A DNA stretch of 50,864 nt from an uncultured Puniceicoccaceae bacterium (GCA_905479975.1 CAJQOS010000047.1:1-50864), one strand, 5' to 3'. Shown: positions 1-8,528, numbered from the stretch's first letter. Notes: generated by a model not told the origin, from the letters alone. A program made the numbers and translations.

Positions 1-234
1 TTCTACGACCTACAACGCGACACCCGCGAAGAGTATCCAGTCTCGACTGAGATCGGCGCATGGGGCGGTGCAGAATTCGTGCGCGTGATCCAACGCCACA
101 TGATGCGCATGAGCAAGTATCCTGACGAGAAACCTGCATACGGCAGACCGTATGAAGGCATCGAGAACCTACGCCCAGAAACCAAAGCAGCGGTCGAAGC
201 CTTCCTGATCAAGAGTCAGAGCCCGATGATGTAA
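1..234 (+). CDS. C-terminal end of a probable sulfatase (5' truncated by window)
   Basis: An open frame enters from the left edge and stops with TAA at 232-234, giving the last 77 residues. It begins FYDLQRDTREEYPVS, which resembles the 'YDL..DP.E' segment near the end of type I sulfatases. It continues with a short region containing a Tyr-Gly-Arg-Pro-Tyr motif and GIENLRPET, a tail I associate with some sulfatases. The catalytic core lies outside the window, so the assignment rests on the tail alone. Another sulfatase is present at 33395-36172, so the function fits the genome. It is followed by a strong terminator and a convergent MBL-fold gene. Confidence 0.5.
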   Translation, partial: FYDLQRDTREEYPVSTEIGAWGGAEFVRVIQRHMMRMSKYPDEKPAYGRPYEGIENLRPETKAAVEAFLIKSQSPMM

Positions 235-257
235 GCCTCTCAGAATTCTAAACACAC

Positions 258-287
258 AAAGACCCAGTCGAATCCGACTGGGTCTTT
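258..287. terminator. bidirectional rho-independent terminator
   Basis: A perfect 13-bp stem (258-270 pairing with 275-287, AAAGACCCAGTCG type) closes a 4-nt loop. It has A's on the left and a T-run on the right, so it can end transcription from both sides. It sits between the sulfatase-like tail (plus strand) and the convergent MBL-fold gene (minus strand). Confidence 0.9.
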
Positions 288-322
288 TCGTTTCTAGCAT
301 CTAGCAGGCCAGCACCGAGTCA

Positions 323-1470
323 TTACTTTTCCGGCAACGGTGGCGGCGTATAACCCTCCCACTTCCCGCTCACGATAAAGTCGGACATCTTCGCTTCGCC
401 GCTGCGCTTGGCCTTCATGTAGCCTTCGCTCGTCGCAGGCGGTTGCACCAATTCGGCCGAAACCACTTCGCGCTGTTGGACACTGTCTTTACTGACATTC
501 CAGCACATAAGGTCACTGGCCATGATAAACGGGCCATCGTAAGTCATACGCACCTTATCGGAGATATCTTGTAGCATCTCAGGAGTGAGAATCGAGTGAT
601 AGCCGATCGCGACACGTGGGCGAACCTCAGCCATCAACTTACCAAATGCATCTGGCGGCGTATGGATGTATGCTGCCACCTGCGTCGCCTGACGTGGAGG
701 GAAACCGAGGAAACGCTGCAAACCTTCAGGCGAATAGAAACACTCATGGATGACAAAGTCGCATCCCCTCGCCTGTTCGATAAACCATTTGTTCGGCGCA
801 GAATCGCCACCAAATACAAAACTCAGACCGTTCCATTCCAACTTATAACTGACCGAACCATCCAACGAGTGAACCGCGGGCGTAGAAGTGATTGTCACGC
901 CGTTCGCCTCATACACCACGCCATTGATTTTCTTATAGTCGAATTCGTGAGCAATCAACTGCCCGCCCGCATCTGGCAGCGTGCCAGCACGTCCAGTAAT
1001 GTCCCACGCATAGGCCATCTTCAGTCCCTCAACAAACGCAGCAGTTCCAAGCTCTGGTTTGGATCCGGACGGGCCGTAAACGTTCAGCGCCGTATAACGG
1101 CCACTGAGCCAACCGCCCACCCAGAGCGCATCACATCTCCGACATGATCACTATGCAGATGACTCGCAAATACCTTGTCCACACGACTAAAGTCCGGGCG
1201 CAATGCAAAGAGGTTTTCAGCAGAACCCGTGCCGCAATCGAAAAGAAACGTATCTCCGTTTCCAAGCTCCACATACCACGCCGCTGATTTTTGACCGCGC
1301 GTAATCGGCGTCGGCATTCCGGTGCCAAGTGCCACCACAAACATTTCGTCTGCTGCCAGTTCTTCTGTGCGCGGATACCACGCATCCGGTCGTCTCACGG
1401 TCTCGCTGAATAAGGCTGCCGCAGACAGCGCGATGCCCAAGGTGGCGGTTAAGATCAGTTTAGGTTTCAT
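323..1470 (-). pseudogene. MBL-fold metallohydrolase, broken by a -1 frameshift
   Basis: Two minus-strand frames together make one secreted metallo-beta-lactamase-fold hydrolase. The first part (1470 down to 1084) has a signal peptide (MKPKLILTATLGIALSAAA), the ALGTGMPTP and GNGDTFLFDCGTGSAE segments, and the HLHSDH metal motif. The second part (from about 1131 to 323) continues with VGGWLSGRYTALNVYGPSG, GGDSAPNKWF and IHECF. Comparison with the intact paralogues at 8933-10225 and 12591-13805 shows that adding one G around 1131-1135 (GATGTGATGC to GATGTGGATGC) restores the expected GDVDALWVGGW. The frame is therefore interrupted by one missing base, either a true mutation or a sequencing error. 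The rest reads cleanly with all motifs kept, so inactivation, if real, is recent. The substrate is unknown. The family may be the one named after guanitoxin GntH in some databases, but no other such genes are here. Confidence 0.85.
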
Positions 1471-1603
1471 ATAAATAATAGGGGTGCCAGTTTAGTTGAT
1501 TCGATGCTTAGTGAAAGCTATACTCCTAGCCAACATGAGCCGAACTTCAACCCTTCTGAACGATTGTTTCTAGGCACCACACGGACACCTTAAAGCTCAA
1601 CCA

Positions 1604-1777
1604 TCACTCTGCTGCCAGATTCAGCACATTCTGCCGCATCACAGAGAGATAGTCTCCTAACTCAGGGCGATTCCCACACGGGTGAAACACGACACTTTCG
1701 ACACCTGAACTCAGCAACGCTGCCTTCGACACCGCCAGTGGCCGATCCTCCCATAGCATGTCATGCTTTGAGTCCGC
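1604..1777 (-). pseudogene. duplicated C-terminal remnant of the ZnuA-like lipoprotein gene
   Basis: Reading leftwards, this stretch encodes 57 residues starting ADSKHDMLWEDRPLAVSKAA and ending NVLNLAAE before a TGA stop. It matches the last 57 residues of the intact metal-binding lipoprotein at 3307-4203 at 46 of 57 positions (my count), and the DNA is similar throughout. Homology ends abruptly at about 1778, immediately preceded in frame by TAG, so no start or N-terminal domain remains. The copy is diverged but free of stops. The DNA from 1778 to 1926 between it and the next remnant shows nothing I recognise. Confidence 0.85.
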
Positions 1778-2648
1778 CTAAACGACGGCAACTCCGAGAG
1801 CGGCAATGCGTTGACCGTGCCAGTGCACCCCCGCCTAACAAAGTCAGAACGCCGCGTTGCCAACGGGAGGATATTACGTTCAAATAAACGCATTACGCAC
1901 TCGACGTCTCATTTTCATTATCCGCAATGTCCTTTTCCAAATACAACTCCGCGCTCACCTTAGAAGGCCTGCAAACCAAGCCCTAAGGTCAGTATTTGGA
2001 GCGAAAAGGCCGAGATACCAAACCAACAAAAATCGCCAATGAATTGATAGGGATGCTCAATGCCGGTGGCGGCACTTTAGTGTATGGAATGCACGACTCG
2101 GGCACAGTGGAAGATTTGAGTGTGCTCTCACCGCGCGAGCTGGACGAGTATCGGAAGTTGGTGCACGACTTCATTCACCCTCCGGCAAATATCGATCTGG
2201 AAGAAATCTTCCTAACTGACGGCGCTCTGATCTTTCTCTTTCATGTGGATCATGACTATGAGCGCCTGTTTCAACGTAAAGACAACGAAGCCGTCTATCT
2301 ACGTGTGGCGGATAGTAATAAAGGCCCGGAAAATCGCGTCGAAGTAAAGAAGCTGGAATACAATAAGGCGATTCGCTCTTACGAAGACGAAGTGCGCGAA
2401 GATTTTGATCCCGCAGATTTCGACGACGCCGTCTGCGAAGCCTATCGTAAAGCAATGCACTACGTGGGCACGTTTGAGGCACTTGCGGTGAAGCGAAATT
2501 TGGCGACCAAGCGCAATGGACTAATCGTCTTTAAAAACGCAGCGATCCTACTGTTTGCAATTGGTGCAATCCAAGCGGCTTCAGGGGCTGTCGGCTTGAA
2601 GCTTCAAATCCTGTCGAACTCAACCTCATTGGCAAGCTGTGGAGCGCA

Positions 2649-2676
2649 TTCGTTTCTATCCGTGGATAGAAACGAA
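2649..2676. repeat. perfect 13-bp inverted repeat, 2-nt loop
   Basis: TTCGTTTCTATCC (2649-2661) is followed after GT by its exact reverse complement (2664-2676). It lies in the foreign-looking middle of the AlbA_2 pseudogene, 20 nt before a second long palindrome. There is no T-run, so it is not an ordinary terminator. Confidence 0.85.
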
Positions 2677-2696
2677 CTTGAAAGTCCGATGCTCGG

Positions 2697-2750
2697 CGGC
2701 AGCTAAAGCAGCCGGTCCTTGGTAACTGGGATCGGCTGCTTTAGCTGCCG
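2697..2750. repeat. perfect 18-bp inverted repeat, possible terminator
   Basis: CGGCAGCTAAAGCAGCCG (2697-2714) pairs exactly with 2733-2750 across an 18-nt loop, and TTTTATT follows. It could act as a rightward terminator, or it may mark the end of an inserted or deleted segment in the decayed regulator. The truncated reading frame stops inside its left arm (TAA 2704-2706). Confidence 0.8.
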
Positions 2751-3050
2751 TTTTATTAATCCGAATGACTCGCCAATCACTTCCTCTAACACCGTGGCGG
2801 CACTACCCGACGGCGGCTGCAATCCGAAATACGCGTAGAGGCCAACTGGGAAAAACTCAACAACAGCCAACGGCAAATCATCCAAATACTTTTTGAAAAG
2901 CAGGAACTGGATGTCGCCGCATTCGAGCGCACGATGCCCCTGACCGGCCAGGCGATACGTTACAATTTACGACGTCTTATCGAGCTTAAAATCGTGGAGA
3001 GGTTGTCCGAAAAAATACGAGATCGCCACGCACTTTACCGCTTCAAAAAC

Positions 3051-3175
3051 AAATAAGGTAAAAAGCACACCAAATAAGGTAAAAGCAACAAAGCCATAAT
3101 GAACAACAACTTAAAGCACTAATAAGTTAGAACTCCAAGAATTAAGGTAAAAAGCAGCCCAAATAAGGTGAAACA
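3051..3175 (+). repeat. four degenerate copies of AAATAAGGTAAAAAGCA
   Basis: Copies start near 3051, 3072, 3140 and 3161, and a weaker relative lies near 3250 (GAAATAGGGCAAAAGCC). The first overlaps the stop of the winged-helix remnant. The spacings are 21, about 68 and 21 nt, close to whole helical turns for the two close pairs. The 250 bp from 3057 to 3306 hold nothing else I recognise. Confidence 0.65.
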
Positions 3176-3306
3176 GTTAATCCCATACCAATCAGCTACT
3201 TACGCCCAAAAAGACAACAGATTCGCCTAGCTAAGACAAACAGCCCCCGAAATAGGGCAAAAGCCAAAGCTTCAATCTGACGAGATGATGCTCGGAACAC
3301 TACCAA

Positions 3307-4203
3307 TCACTCTGCCGTCACATTCAGCACATTCTGCTGCATCACAGAGAGATAGTCACCGGCCTCAGGGCGATTGCCACAGGGGTTGAACACAACACTG
3401 TCGACACCCACATTCAGCAGCGCTGCCTTCGACTCCGCAAGCGGCACATCCTCCCACAGCATAACATGCTTTGAGTCCGCCCGAAGTTGCCCAGCCAAAT
3501 CACGCAGCATCGCAGCATCGAGCGCAGCCTCAGGCTCCCAATGCACGCTGCTCATCTTCAAATCATAGCGGCGACTTAGATATTGATAGACGGGATGTGA
3601 ACCAATCAGTTGCACATCAACTTTTACCGCAAAGGCCACAGTCAACGCCGCGTCCAACTCGATCAAGTCCTGCTTCAACTCCTGGAAGCCCGCATCGAAA
3701 GTCGCACGATTCTCCGGCCATCGATCACTCAATACGGCACGAATCACAGCGGCCTGCTCGATCGCCAACAACGGATCCAACCATGTGGTAAACGCAACCG
3801 CGCCATGCGCATGCTCGCCGCCTGGGCCGTGCTGATGACTCAATTCATTTTCCAATAGAATCTGACGCTCCTTAAATCCGGCTGACGTGTCCACCAACTG
3901 GGCCTGCGACAACGACACCCGCGGGATCCACTTCGCATAGGACGCCCCATTTAGCAGGATCAGATCCGCATTCTGATAAGCGACCATCGCCTCGATCGAC
4001 GGCTGCCAGAACGCAGGGTCGCCCTCAATCTCGGGAAAGACGACATCCACTGAATCTCCCGCAATGCGCTCCGCAAAATAAGCCAGCGGATAATTCACCG
4101 TAGTGACCACCGGCTTACCAACCGAAGTCGTCACCTCCTCCGGCTTTGAACAGCCAGCAAACAGTGCAAGCCCAACACATACTATCAATCGGATCATTTT
4201 CAT
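3307..4203 (-). CDS. ZnuA-like metal-binding lipoprotein (ABC substrate-binding protein)
   Basis: This is a predicted periplasmic lipoprotein of 298 residues. The start at 4203 places a lipobox (LFAGC) with Cys18 after a short hydrophobic segment; an upstream start at 4242 would bury the signal. The fold is that of cluster A-I zinc/manganese-binding proteins: VTTVNYPLAYFAERI near residue 33, a His-rich loop (His 123, 125, 131, 133) and a GSHPVYQY segment around residue 203. Zinc is the likeliest ligand. It is the last gene of a leftward operon whose permease is of FtsX/MacB type, not the usual ZnuB, so a role in metal sensing or export to the envelope is as likely as import. Its C-terminal 57 codons exist again as a remnant at 1604-1777. 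Confidence 0.85.
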   Translation of the reverse strand: MKMIRLIVCVGLALFAGCSKPEEVTTSVGKPVVTTVNYPLAYFAERIAGDSVDVVFPEIEGDPAFWQPSIEAMVAYQNADLILLNGASYAKWIPRVSLSQAQLVDTSAGFKERQILLENELSHQHGPGGEHAHGAVAFTTWLDPLLAIEQAAVIRAVLSDRWPENRATFDAGFQELKQDLIELDAALTVAFAVKVDVQLIGSHPVYQYLSRRYDLKMSSVHWEPEAALDAAMLRDLAGQLRADSKHVMLWEDVPLAESKAALLNVGVDSVVFNPCGNRPEAGDYLSVMQQNVLNVTAE

Positions 4204-4239
4204 AAATTCAGTTTTCTGCTCACAACTTTCAGACCTCTC

Positions 4240-4326
4240 CACCTTCCCACCTTCACACCTTCAAACCTTCAAACCTTCCCACTTTCCCACTTTCCCACGT
4301 TCCTACCTTCAAGCCTTCCTACTTCC
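4240..4326. repeat. octamer tandem array (CACCTTCC type)
   Basis: Ten degenerate 8-nt units in phase (CACCTTCC, CACCTTCA, AACCTTCA, CACTTTCC and similar) fill the space between the permease stop and the lipoprotein gene. On the coding (minus) strand they read as a purine-rich GGAAGGTG array ending about 36 nt before the start codon. Confidence 0.85.
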
Positions 4327-5501
4327 TAAATAAACACTCGAATCAGCTCAGCGCCAAAGCGGCTGACAATCAACGTAAGCCCCAGCGCCAGACTCACGCC
4401 GATCAATAAGACTACCACGACCTCGGCGCTCAGCATTGCCACCACCTTACTCTTTGATGCGCCAATACGATGCATTGCCTCGATCTCGCGCTCGCGCAAA
4501 CGTAGTGACAACATGAATACAAGTATTGTCGTCATCAAGGTCGAGCAGCCGATCACAACAATCGAAGCCACCACATAACTCTGCACCGTCAGAATTGTTT
4601 CCAGCAATTCATCCATCACGCGACTCGGTTGCACGATCTGCACCCGCTCATCCTTCGCGAGGTATTTGCCCTGCAGTAGGGTCGCCGACTTCTGGGAGTG
4701 CGGCACAGCGATCACTGCCGAGATCGGAAAGTCCGCCTGATCTCCATGAAAGTGAAAGGAGTCCATATTGGCAGCGGTAATTTCGTTGTATTGCACCACC
4801 GAGGCATTCGCGACCACCACATTGCCATCCCGCTTGAGCACCGCCGATCTCGCTTCAGGCGACAGCATGTCTTGATGCCCGTGCGCTAGGCCTTCGATGA
4901 TCCAAGACGTTTTCAAATCGACGAGAATCGCGCGATCATCCGGAGTCCCTGTAGCCGCCAATATCCCGACCACCTTCATCTTCAACGGATAGACACCTGC
5001 CAAATCAAACACACTTTCCGGCGAACTCAAAACGTGTGAGTCCAATTCAAGCCCTTGCAACCGAGCCACCTCGGAGCCGACCACGCACTCCCCGATCACG
5101 GCGAACTTACGCCCGCTCTCCACCGACAATACACGAAAATCAAAGTAGTCGAGGGTGGTGCCGACGATCGGAAAGTCACGCGCCCGGAAACGCGTGTAGA
5201 GCGGAATCGCAATTGCATTTCCTGAATCCATCACTCGCTGCGACTCGCTAAAGGTCATGACTGCCGGCGGATCGGATTCAAAATAGAGCGCATTCAGCAC
5301 CAACTCCAACGGACTGCCCTTCGCGCCGACAATCAACGGCGTCGACTCGGCCCGCGCCGATAAGGAATCCGCACTTTGGCCGACCAACACCTTCAGCCCC
5401 AGCGGCAGAAACACAATCAACATCACCGACAAGACCAGCACCAGTGTCTTGAAGCGGTTATGTCTCAAGTAACAAAAAACGAGATATAAGACATCACGCA
5501 T
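4326..5501 (-). CDS. FtsX/MacB-type ABC transporter permease
   Basis: An inner-membrane protein of 391 residues. One membrane segment near the N-terminus (VLVLSVMLIVFLPLGLKVLV) is followed by a large periplasmic region of roughly 240 residues. Three membrane segments lie at the C-terminus (VVASIVVIGCSTLMTTILVF, VVVVLLIGVSLALGLTLIV and the stretch between), with the RLREREIEAMHRIGASK coupling loop. This topology is typical of type VII ABC systems, which extrude lipoproteins or peptides or transmit force and do not import solutes. The start at 5501 overlaps the end of the ATPase gene by 8 nt (ATGCGTGA), so translation is probably coupled; the longer frame from 5531 runs into the ATPase. Confidence 0.9.
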   Translation of the reverse strand: MRDVLYLVFCYLRHNRFKTLVLVLSVMLIVFLPLGLKVLVGQSADSLSARAESTPLIVGAKGSPLELVLNALYFESDPPAVMTFSESQRVMDSGNAIAIPLYTRFRARDFPIVGTTLDYFDFRVLSVESGRKFAVIGECVVGSEVARLQGLELDSHVLSSPESVFDLAGVYPLKMKVVGILAATGTPDDRAILVDLKTSWIIEGLAHGHQDMLSPEARSAVLKRDGNVVVANASVVQYNEITAANMDSFHFHGDQADFPISAVIAVPHSQKSATLLQGKYLAKDERVQIVQPSRVMDELLETILTVQSYVVASIVVIGCSTLMTTILVFMLSLRLREREIEAMHRIGASKSKVVAMLSAEVVVVLLIGVSLALGLTLIVSRFGAELIRVFI

Positions 5502-6168
5502 CGTGCTGCCCCGCCTTCCTAAATGTATCAAAGTCGATCACACGCTCGAAGCGCTCCAGCAATTGCCGCTCATGCGTGACACTCACTAAAGTGGCTCCGC
5601 AGGATGCCACATACTGATCCACGATGTCCAAGACTAGCACCGTATTCTCCGGATCCAAATTCCCCGTCGGCTCATCCGCAAGGATCAGCTCAGGCCTCGG
5701 CAACAATGCCCGACAAATCGCCACGCGCTGCCGCTCACCCTGCGAGAGCTGCTGCACATTACGTCCCAGCATCGAATCGAGCCCGACCATCTGCGCCAAT
5801 TCAACCGCACGCGCTCGGATCTCCGCCGACAACTTCAATGCCCCACTCATCCGATACGGCAGCAGAATATTATCCGTCACATTCAAATACTCCAGCAGCT
5901 CAAACTCCTGAAAGATGAACCCGATATTGCGAATGCGAAAGTCACGCCGCGCCTTGTCGCTCAACGTCGACACCTCGACGCCATTGGTCATCACGCTGCC
6001 CGACCGCGGTGTCGACACACCTGAGATCAGATTCAGCAAAGTGGTCTTCCCCGTGCCACTCGGCCCGATCACTGCCACCGACTCGCCGCGCTCGACCGAC
6101 AGTTCATCAATCGCGAGATGAAAGTTCCCCTCGGGATAGTTGAACGTTAACTGTGAAATTTGAATCAT
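5494..6168 (-). CDS. LolD/MacB-type ABC transporter ATP-binding protein
   Basis: The protein has 224 residues with all ABC ATPase motifs: Walker A GPSGTGKT at residues 35-42, a Q-loop in IGFIFQEFELL, the signature LSQGERQR, Walker B LILADEPTGNLD, and the switch His in VTHER. Similarity is to the LolD/MacB/FtsE group that partners FtsX-type permeases. The start at 6168 (MIQISQLTFNY) fits family length and lies 31 nt after the upstream gene's stop; the longer frame from 6255 adds unrelated residues. It energises the permease encoded next. Confidence 0.93.
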   Translation of the reverse strand: MIQISQLTFNYPEGNFHLAIDELSVERGESVAVIGPSGTGKTTLLNLISGVSTPRSGSVMTNGVEVSTLSDKARRDFRIRNIGFIFQEFELLEYLNVTDNILLPYRMSGALKLSAEIRARAVELAQMVGLDSMLGRNVQQLSQGERQRVAICRALLPRPELILADEPTGNLDPENTVLVLDIVDQYVASCGATLVSVTHERQLLERFERVIDFDTFRKAGQHDA

Positions 6169-6199
6169 ACTTAATTGCCCGATTAGGTTGTCGCACGAA

Positions 6200-7966
6200 T
6201 CATTTGATCCGTTGCTCCTCCATGATCTCAAGGCTGGTGATCTTCCAGATGCCATCGACTGGCTCCACGATCATCTCGGCCACGTATCGATTCACACGCT
6301 GATGAATGTGCCCCCAGTGTCCCACCGAGCCCAATACATCCCAAGTGCAGACCGCCTGAATACCGGCATCGTGTTCTTCAAATTCGATACTCTCAAGATT
6401 AACTGCCTTCACCTTCACGCGAGCCCCCCCTTGGCTGGCGAGCTCGAGTGACTGCATGGTTTGCAAATACACTTCAGTCAGCAAGTCCCCCTGCAGGCTC
6501 TGATCCAAGGCATCGTAAATCGTCTCTTCATCTCTAAAATCGAACGCGGTATAGACATTCTTCAACAGACCCGCCACCACTTCGGTCGATGTCTCATCTG
6601 TAAGTGCTGATACTGCGGACACAGGAACTGAAACAGAGACTAATAAAAATGGAGAGATAACGATGGCGACAATCAGCACTGCACCACTGCCACCCCACGC
6701 CATTGCCCGTCCCTTCGCCCGTCGTAATTGTCGAAAAATCGGCAGCAACGTTAACAGCAGAAGAACCGTCCCAAATGGGATCCCAATGCGCTTAAGAGTC
6801 ATCGGCAGTTCCAACGCCTCAATGGTCGGAATGGTCGGATTTTTCAGGAAGTTCTGCCAGACCAATACATTATCATCAGGGCTGAGACGATACGGCAACG
6901 GCCCCGCTTCGTCCGTGCCGGCCGCCCGCACCACCTGCATCTTCGGCGAAAATAGGTTCCACGTGACTTGCGCCGCTTGCGGCAGGGTTGCCGTCGGCAC
7001 CGAATAGATCACACCGAGCGTTGCCGAGTTCGCCGCCAATTCCTCCGGCGGATCAATCACAATACTACTTTTGAGCGTGCGCTTTAGAAAATTAATCCGC
7101 TGCAACTCAGGCACCACAACCGCTCCATCCACCTTAACTTCCATCTTCGTCAGTATGAATTGCGCAATCTGCTCTTTAAGCTGCGATTGCATCGCTACCG
7201 GAATTGTATCCATCCCCTCGATACCGAGATCATGCCACTGCTGAATATCTTTAGGCCGCACGATGACTTCGACCCGTGTCTCAAAGGGTTCCGCATATAG
7301 AAACACGCTGATCGGCTCATTATACTGACGCCATAAATTCTTATTATCGAACTGCGAATACCAGGGGTCTGCCCAATCCAACTGCAGTGTTTCAGGACGA
7401 CTCAGATAACGGAAATCCATGACCGGCACACCGAGATGATACACCATCATCCCCAAGGTGCCGGACGCATAGCCACGCTCATTGGACGGCGGTTGCAAAG
7501 TCAAAGCCTGCGGCAGCGCCACGTCCCCATCCTCCGCACCGGTATTCCACGAGAAAATGAATTCAGCGAACAGCACATGCTCCCCATCGCCTTGAACCGG
7601 CAAAGACTCACCCGTGATCTCATCGCGCAGTATTCGTTGACGTGGCTCCATTTGCCGAATGCGCCCCTGCAGGAGCTGCCCATCCGCCCGCAGCACAAAG
7701 TCTTCTTTGAAAAAGCGATCGACGCGCGTCTTGATCGGCTCAGGCGCATTGCCCATATCCTGATAGATCGAATCGGGCAGAATATTTTTAAAGCTCTCGA
7801 TATCGGCCATGCCGATTTCCAATTCGACACGCACCTCCTGCGTCTCAACGTAGACTTCCACAATCGTCGATGCAGTCATGGCACGAGTCACTACCATGGC
7901 ATCACCCAAAGCAAATAAAGGCGCTAAGCACAGGCAAAGCACAGAAAATAGAAAGCGTTTATTCAT
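6200..7966 (-). CDS. secreted/membrane protein of unknown function, zinc-ABC operon
   Basis: A protein of 588 residues with a signal peptide (MNKRFLFSVLCLCLAPLFALG). A long exported part follows, then two hydrophobic segments near residues 395 (GIPFGTVLLLLTLLPIF) and 425 (GSGAVLIVAIVISPFLLVSV). A C-terminal domain of about 120 residues ends EPVDGIWKITSLEIMEEQRIK and looks like an NTF2-type or similar alpha+beta fold. I do not recognise the family. It follows the tetR stop by 7 nt and precedes the ATPase by 31 nt, so it is part of this transporter operon and may be a periplasmic partner. A similar composition (unknown exported protein, MacB-like ATPase and permease, binding protein) has, as I recall, been described as a zinc-responsive set in Pseudomonas aeruginosa (PA4063-PA4066). 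Confidence 0.85.
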   Translation of the reverse strand: MNKRFLFSVLCLCLAPLFALGDAMVVTRAMTASTIVEVYVETQEVRVELEIGMADIESFKNILPDSIYQDMGNAPEPIKTRVDRFFKEDFVLRADGQLLQGRIRQMEPRQRILRDEITGESLPVQGDGEHVLFAEFIFSWNTGAEDGDVALPQALTLQPPSNERGYASGTLGMMVYHLGVPVMDFRYLSRPETLQLDWADPWYSQFDNKNLWRQYNEPISVFLYAEPFETRVEVIVRPKDIQQWHDLGIEGMDTIPVAMQSQLKEQIAQFILTKMEVKVDGAVVVPELQRINFLKRTLKSSIVIDPPEELAANSATLGVIYSVPTATLPQAAQVTWNLFSPKMQVVRAAGTDEAGPLPYRLSPDDNVLVWQNFLKNPTIPTIEALELPMTLKRIGIPFGTVLLLLTLLPIFRQLRRAKGRAMAWGGSGAVLIVAIVISPFLLVSVSVPVSAVSALTDETSTEVVAGLLKNVYTAFDFRDEETIYDALDQSLQGDLLTEVYLQTMQSLELASQGGARVKVKAVNLESIEFEEHDAGIQAVCTWDVLGSVGHWGHIHQRVNRYVAEMIVEPVDGIWKITSLEIMEEQRIK

Positions 7967-7973
7967 ATCATTA

Positions 7974-8528
7974 TTAATCCTGACAGGTGAGCACTTTATG
8001 GCACAGCGTCAGCATCTCATTTGTCTTCTTGAGCGAGGCTTTTCCAAACATCGCTTTCGCATTCGACGCGTAGCACAACCACAGGCGCACCCGCATCTCC
8101 AGATCAGCCCCCGTAAAGCCCATGTCCGCAAAGAGACTTTTAAAGTATTGAAATCGCATCGCATAGACCTCTTTAACGGCCTTTGCAGCCTCAGGATCAT
8201 GATCCGCCCATGCGCGCATCGGCACCTCAAAACGATCAAAATGATACTCTTCGATCATCCGCATGATCTGCAGCATACGCTCACTTGCCGGTATATCCGC
8301 CAGATGACTACTGCCCGCGAACACCGCCTCGCTATATTCACGCTTCCAATACTGCAGCATCTCACTCAACAAATCCGGGCGGCCCTTAAAATGCCAATAG
8401 AACCCACTGCGCGAAATGCCCAAGAGCTTAGCGAGTCGGTCGATTTTGACCGCATTCACGCCCTCCGCCTCCAACACCTCGAGCGCCTTCTCCAGCCACT
8501 CTGCTTTACTGATTCGTTTCTGTTGCAT
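7974..8528 (-). CDS. TetR/AcrR-family transcriptional regulator
   Basis: The protein has 184 residues. The N-terminal helix-turn-helix region contains AVKIDRLAKLLGISRSGFYWHFKGRPDLLSEML, the TetR signature; the remaining alpha-helical domain is the ligand-binding/dimer part, with no recognisable ligand. I chose the ATG at 8528 (MQQKRISKAEW); a TTG at 8546 in frame is possible but adds little. It is the first gene of a leftward operon with the zinc-type ABC genes (7-nt gap) and is divergent from the MBL/FadL operon starting at 8933. An inverted repeat in the shared spacer (8677-8728) is a candidate operator, so it probably represses itself and one or both operons. Confidence 0.92.
   Translation of the reverse strand: MQQKRISKAEWLEKALEVLEAEGVNAVKIDRLAKLLGISRSGFYWHFKGRPDLLSEMLQYWKREYSEAVFAGSSHLADIPASERMLQIMRMIEEYHFDRFEVPMRAWADHDPEAAKAVKEVYAMRFQYFKSLFADMGFTGADLEMRVRLWLCYASNAKAMFGKASLKKTNEMLTLCHKVLTCQD

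Larger units (their letters stand above)
1927..3056 (+). pseudogene. decayed AlbA_2 (Schlafen-type) DNA-binding regulator
   Basis: The N-terminal part (ATG at 1927, MSFSKYNSALTLEGLQTKP) meets an in-frame TAA at 1984-1986. It then continues as GQYLERKGRDTKPTKIANEL and MLNAGGGTLVYGM, the hallmark of AlbA_2/Schlafen-like proteins, a widespread and poorly defined class with regulator-like members. A Glu codon would fit at the stop, so a nonsense change is likely. Homology runs to about 2560 (NGLIVFKNAAILLFA), where the frame becomes unrelated and ends at 2706. In another frame, 2838-3056 encodes about 72 residues (NWEKLNNSQRQIIQILFEKQ ... RYNLRRLIELKIVER) that look like the C-terminal winged helix of this family. 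The middle has thus been lost or replaced by DNA carrying two strong inverted repeats. A shortened product from the TTG at 1996 is conceivable but unlikely to be functional. Confidence 0.75.

Noticed and set aside
2697-2750. Possible attC or integron site
   Set aside because: It is a plain perfect inverted repeat without the bulged bases and core sites expected of attC, and there is no integrase in the window.
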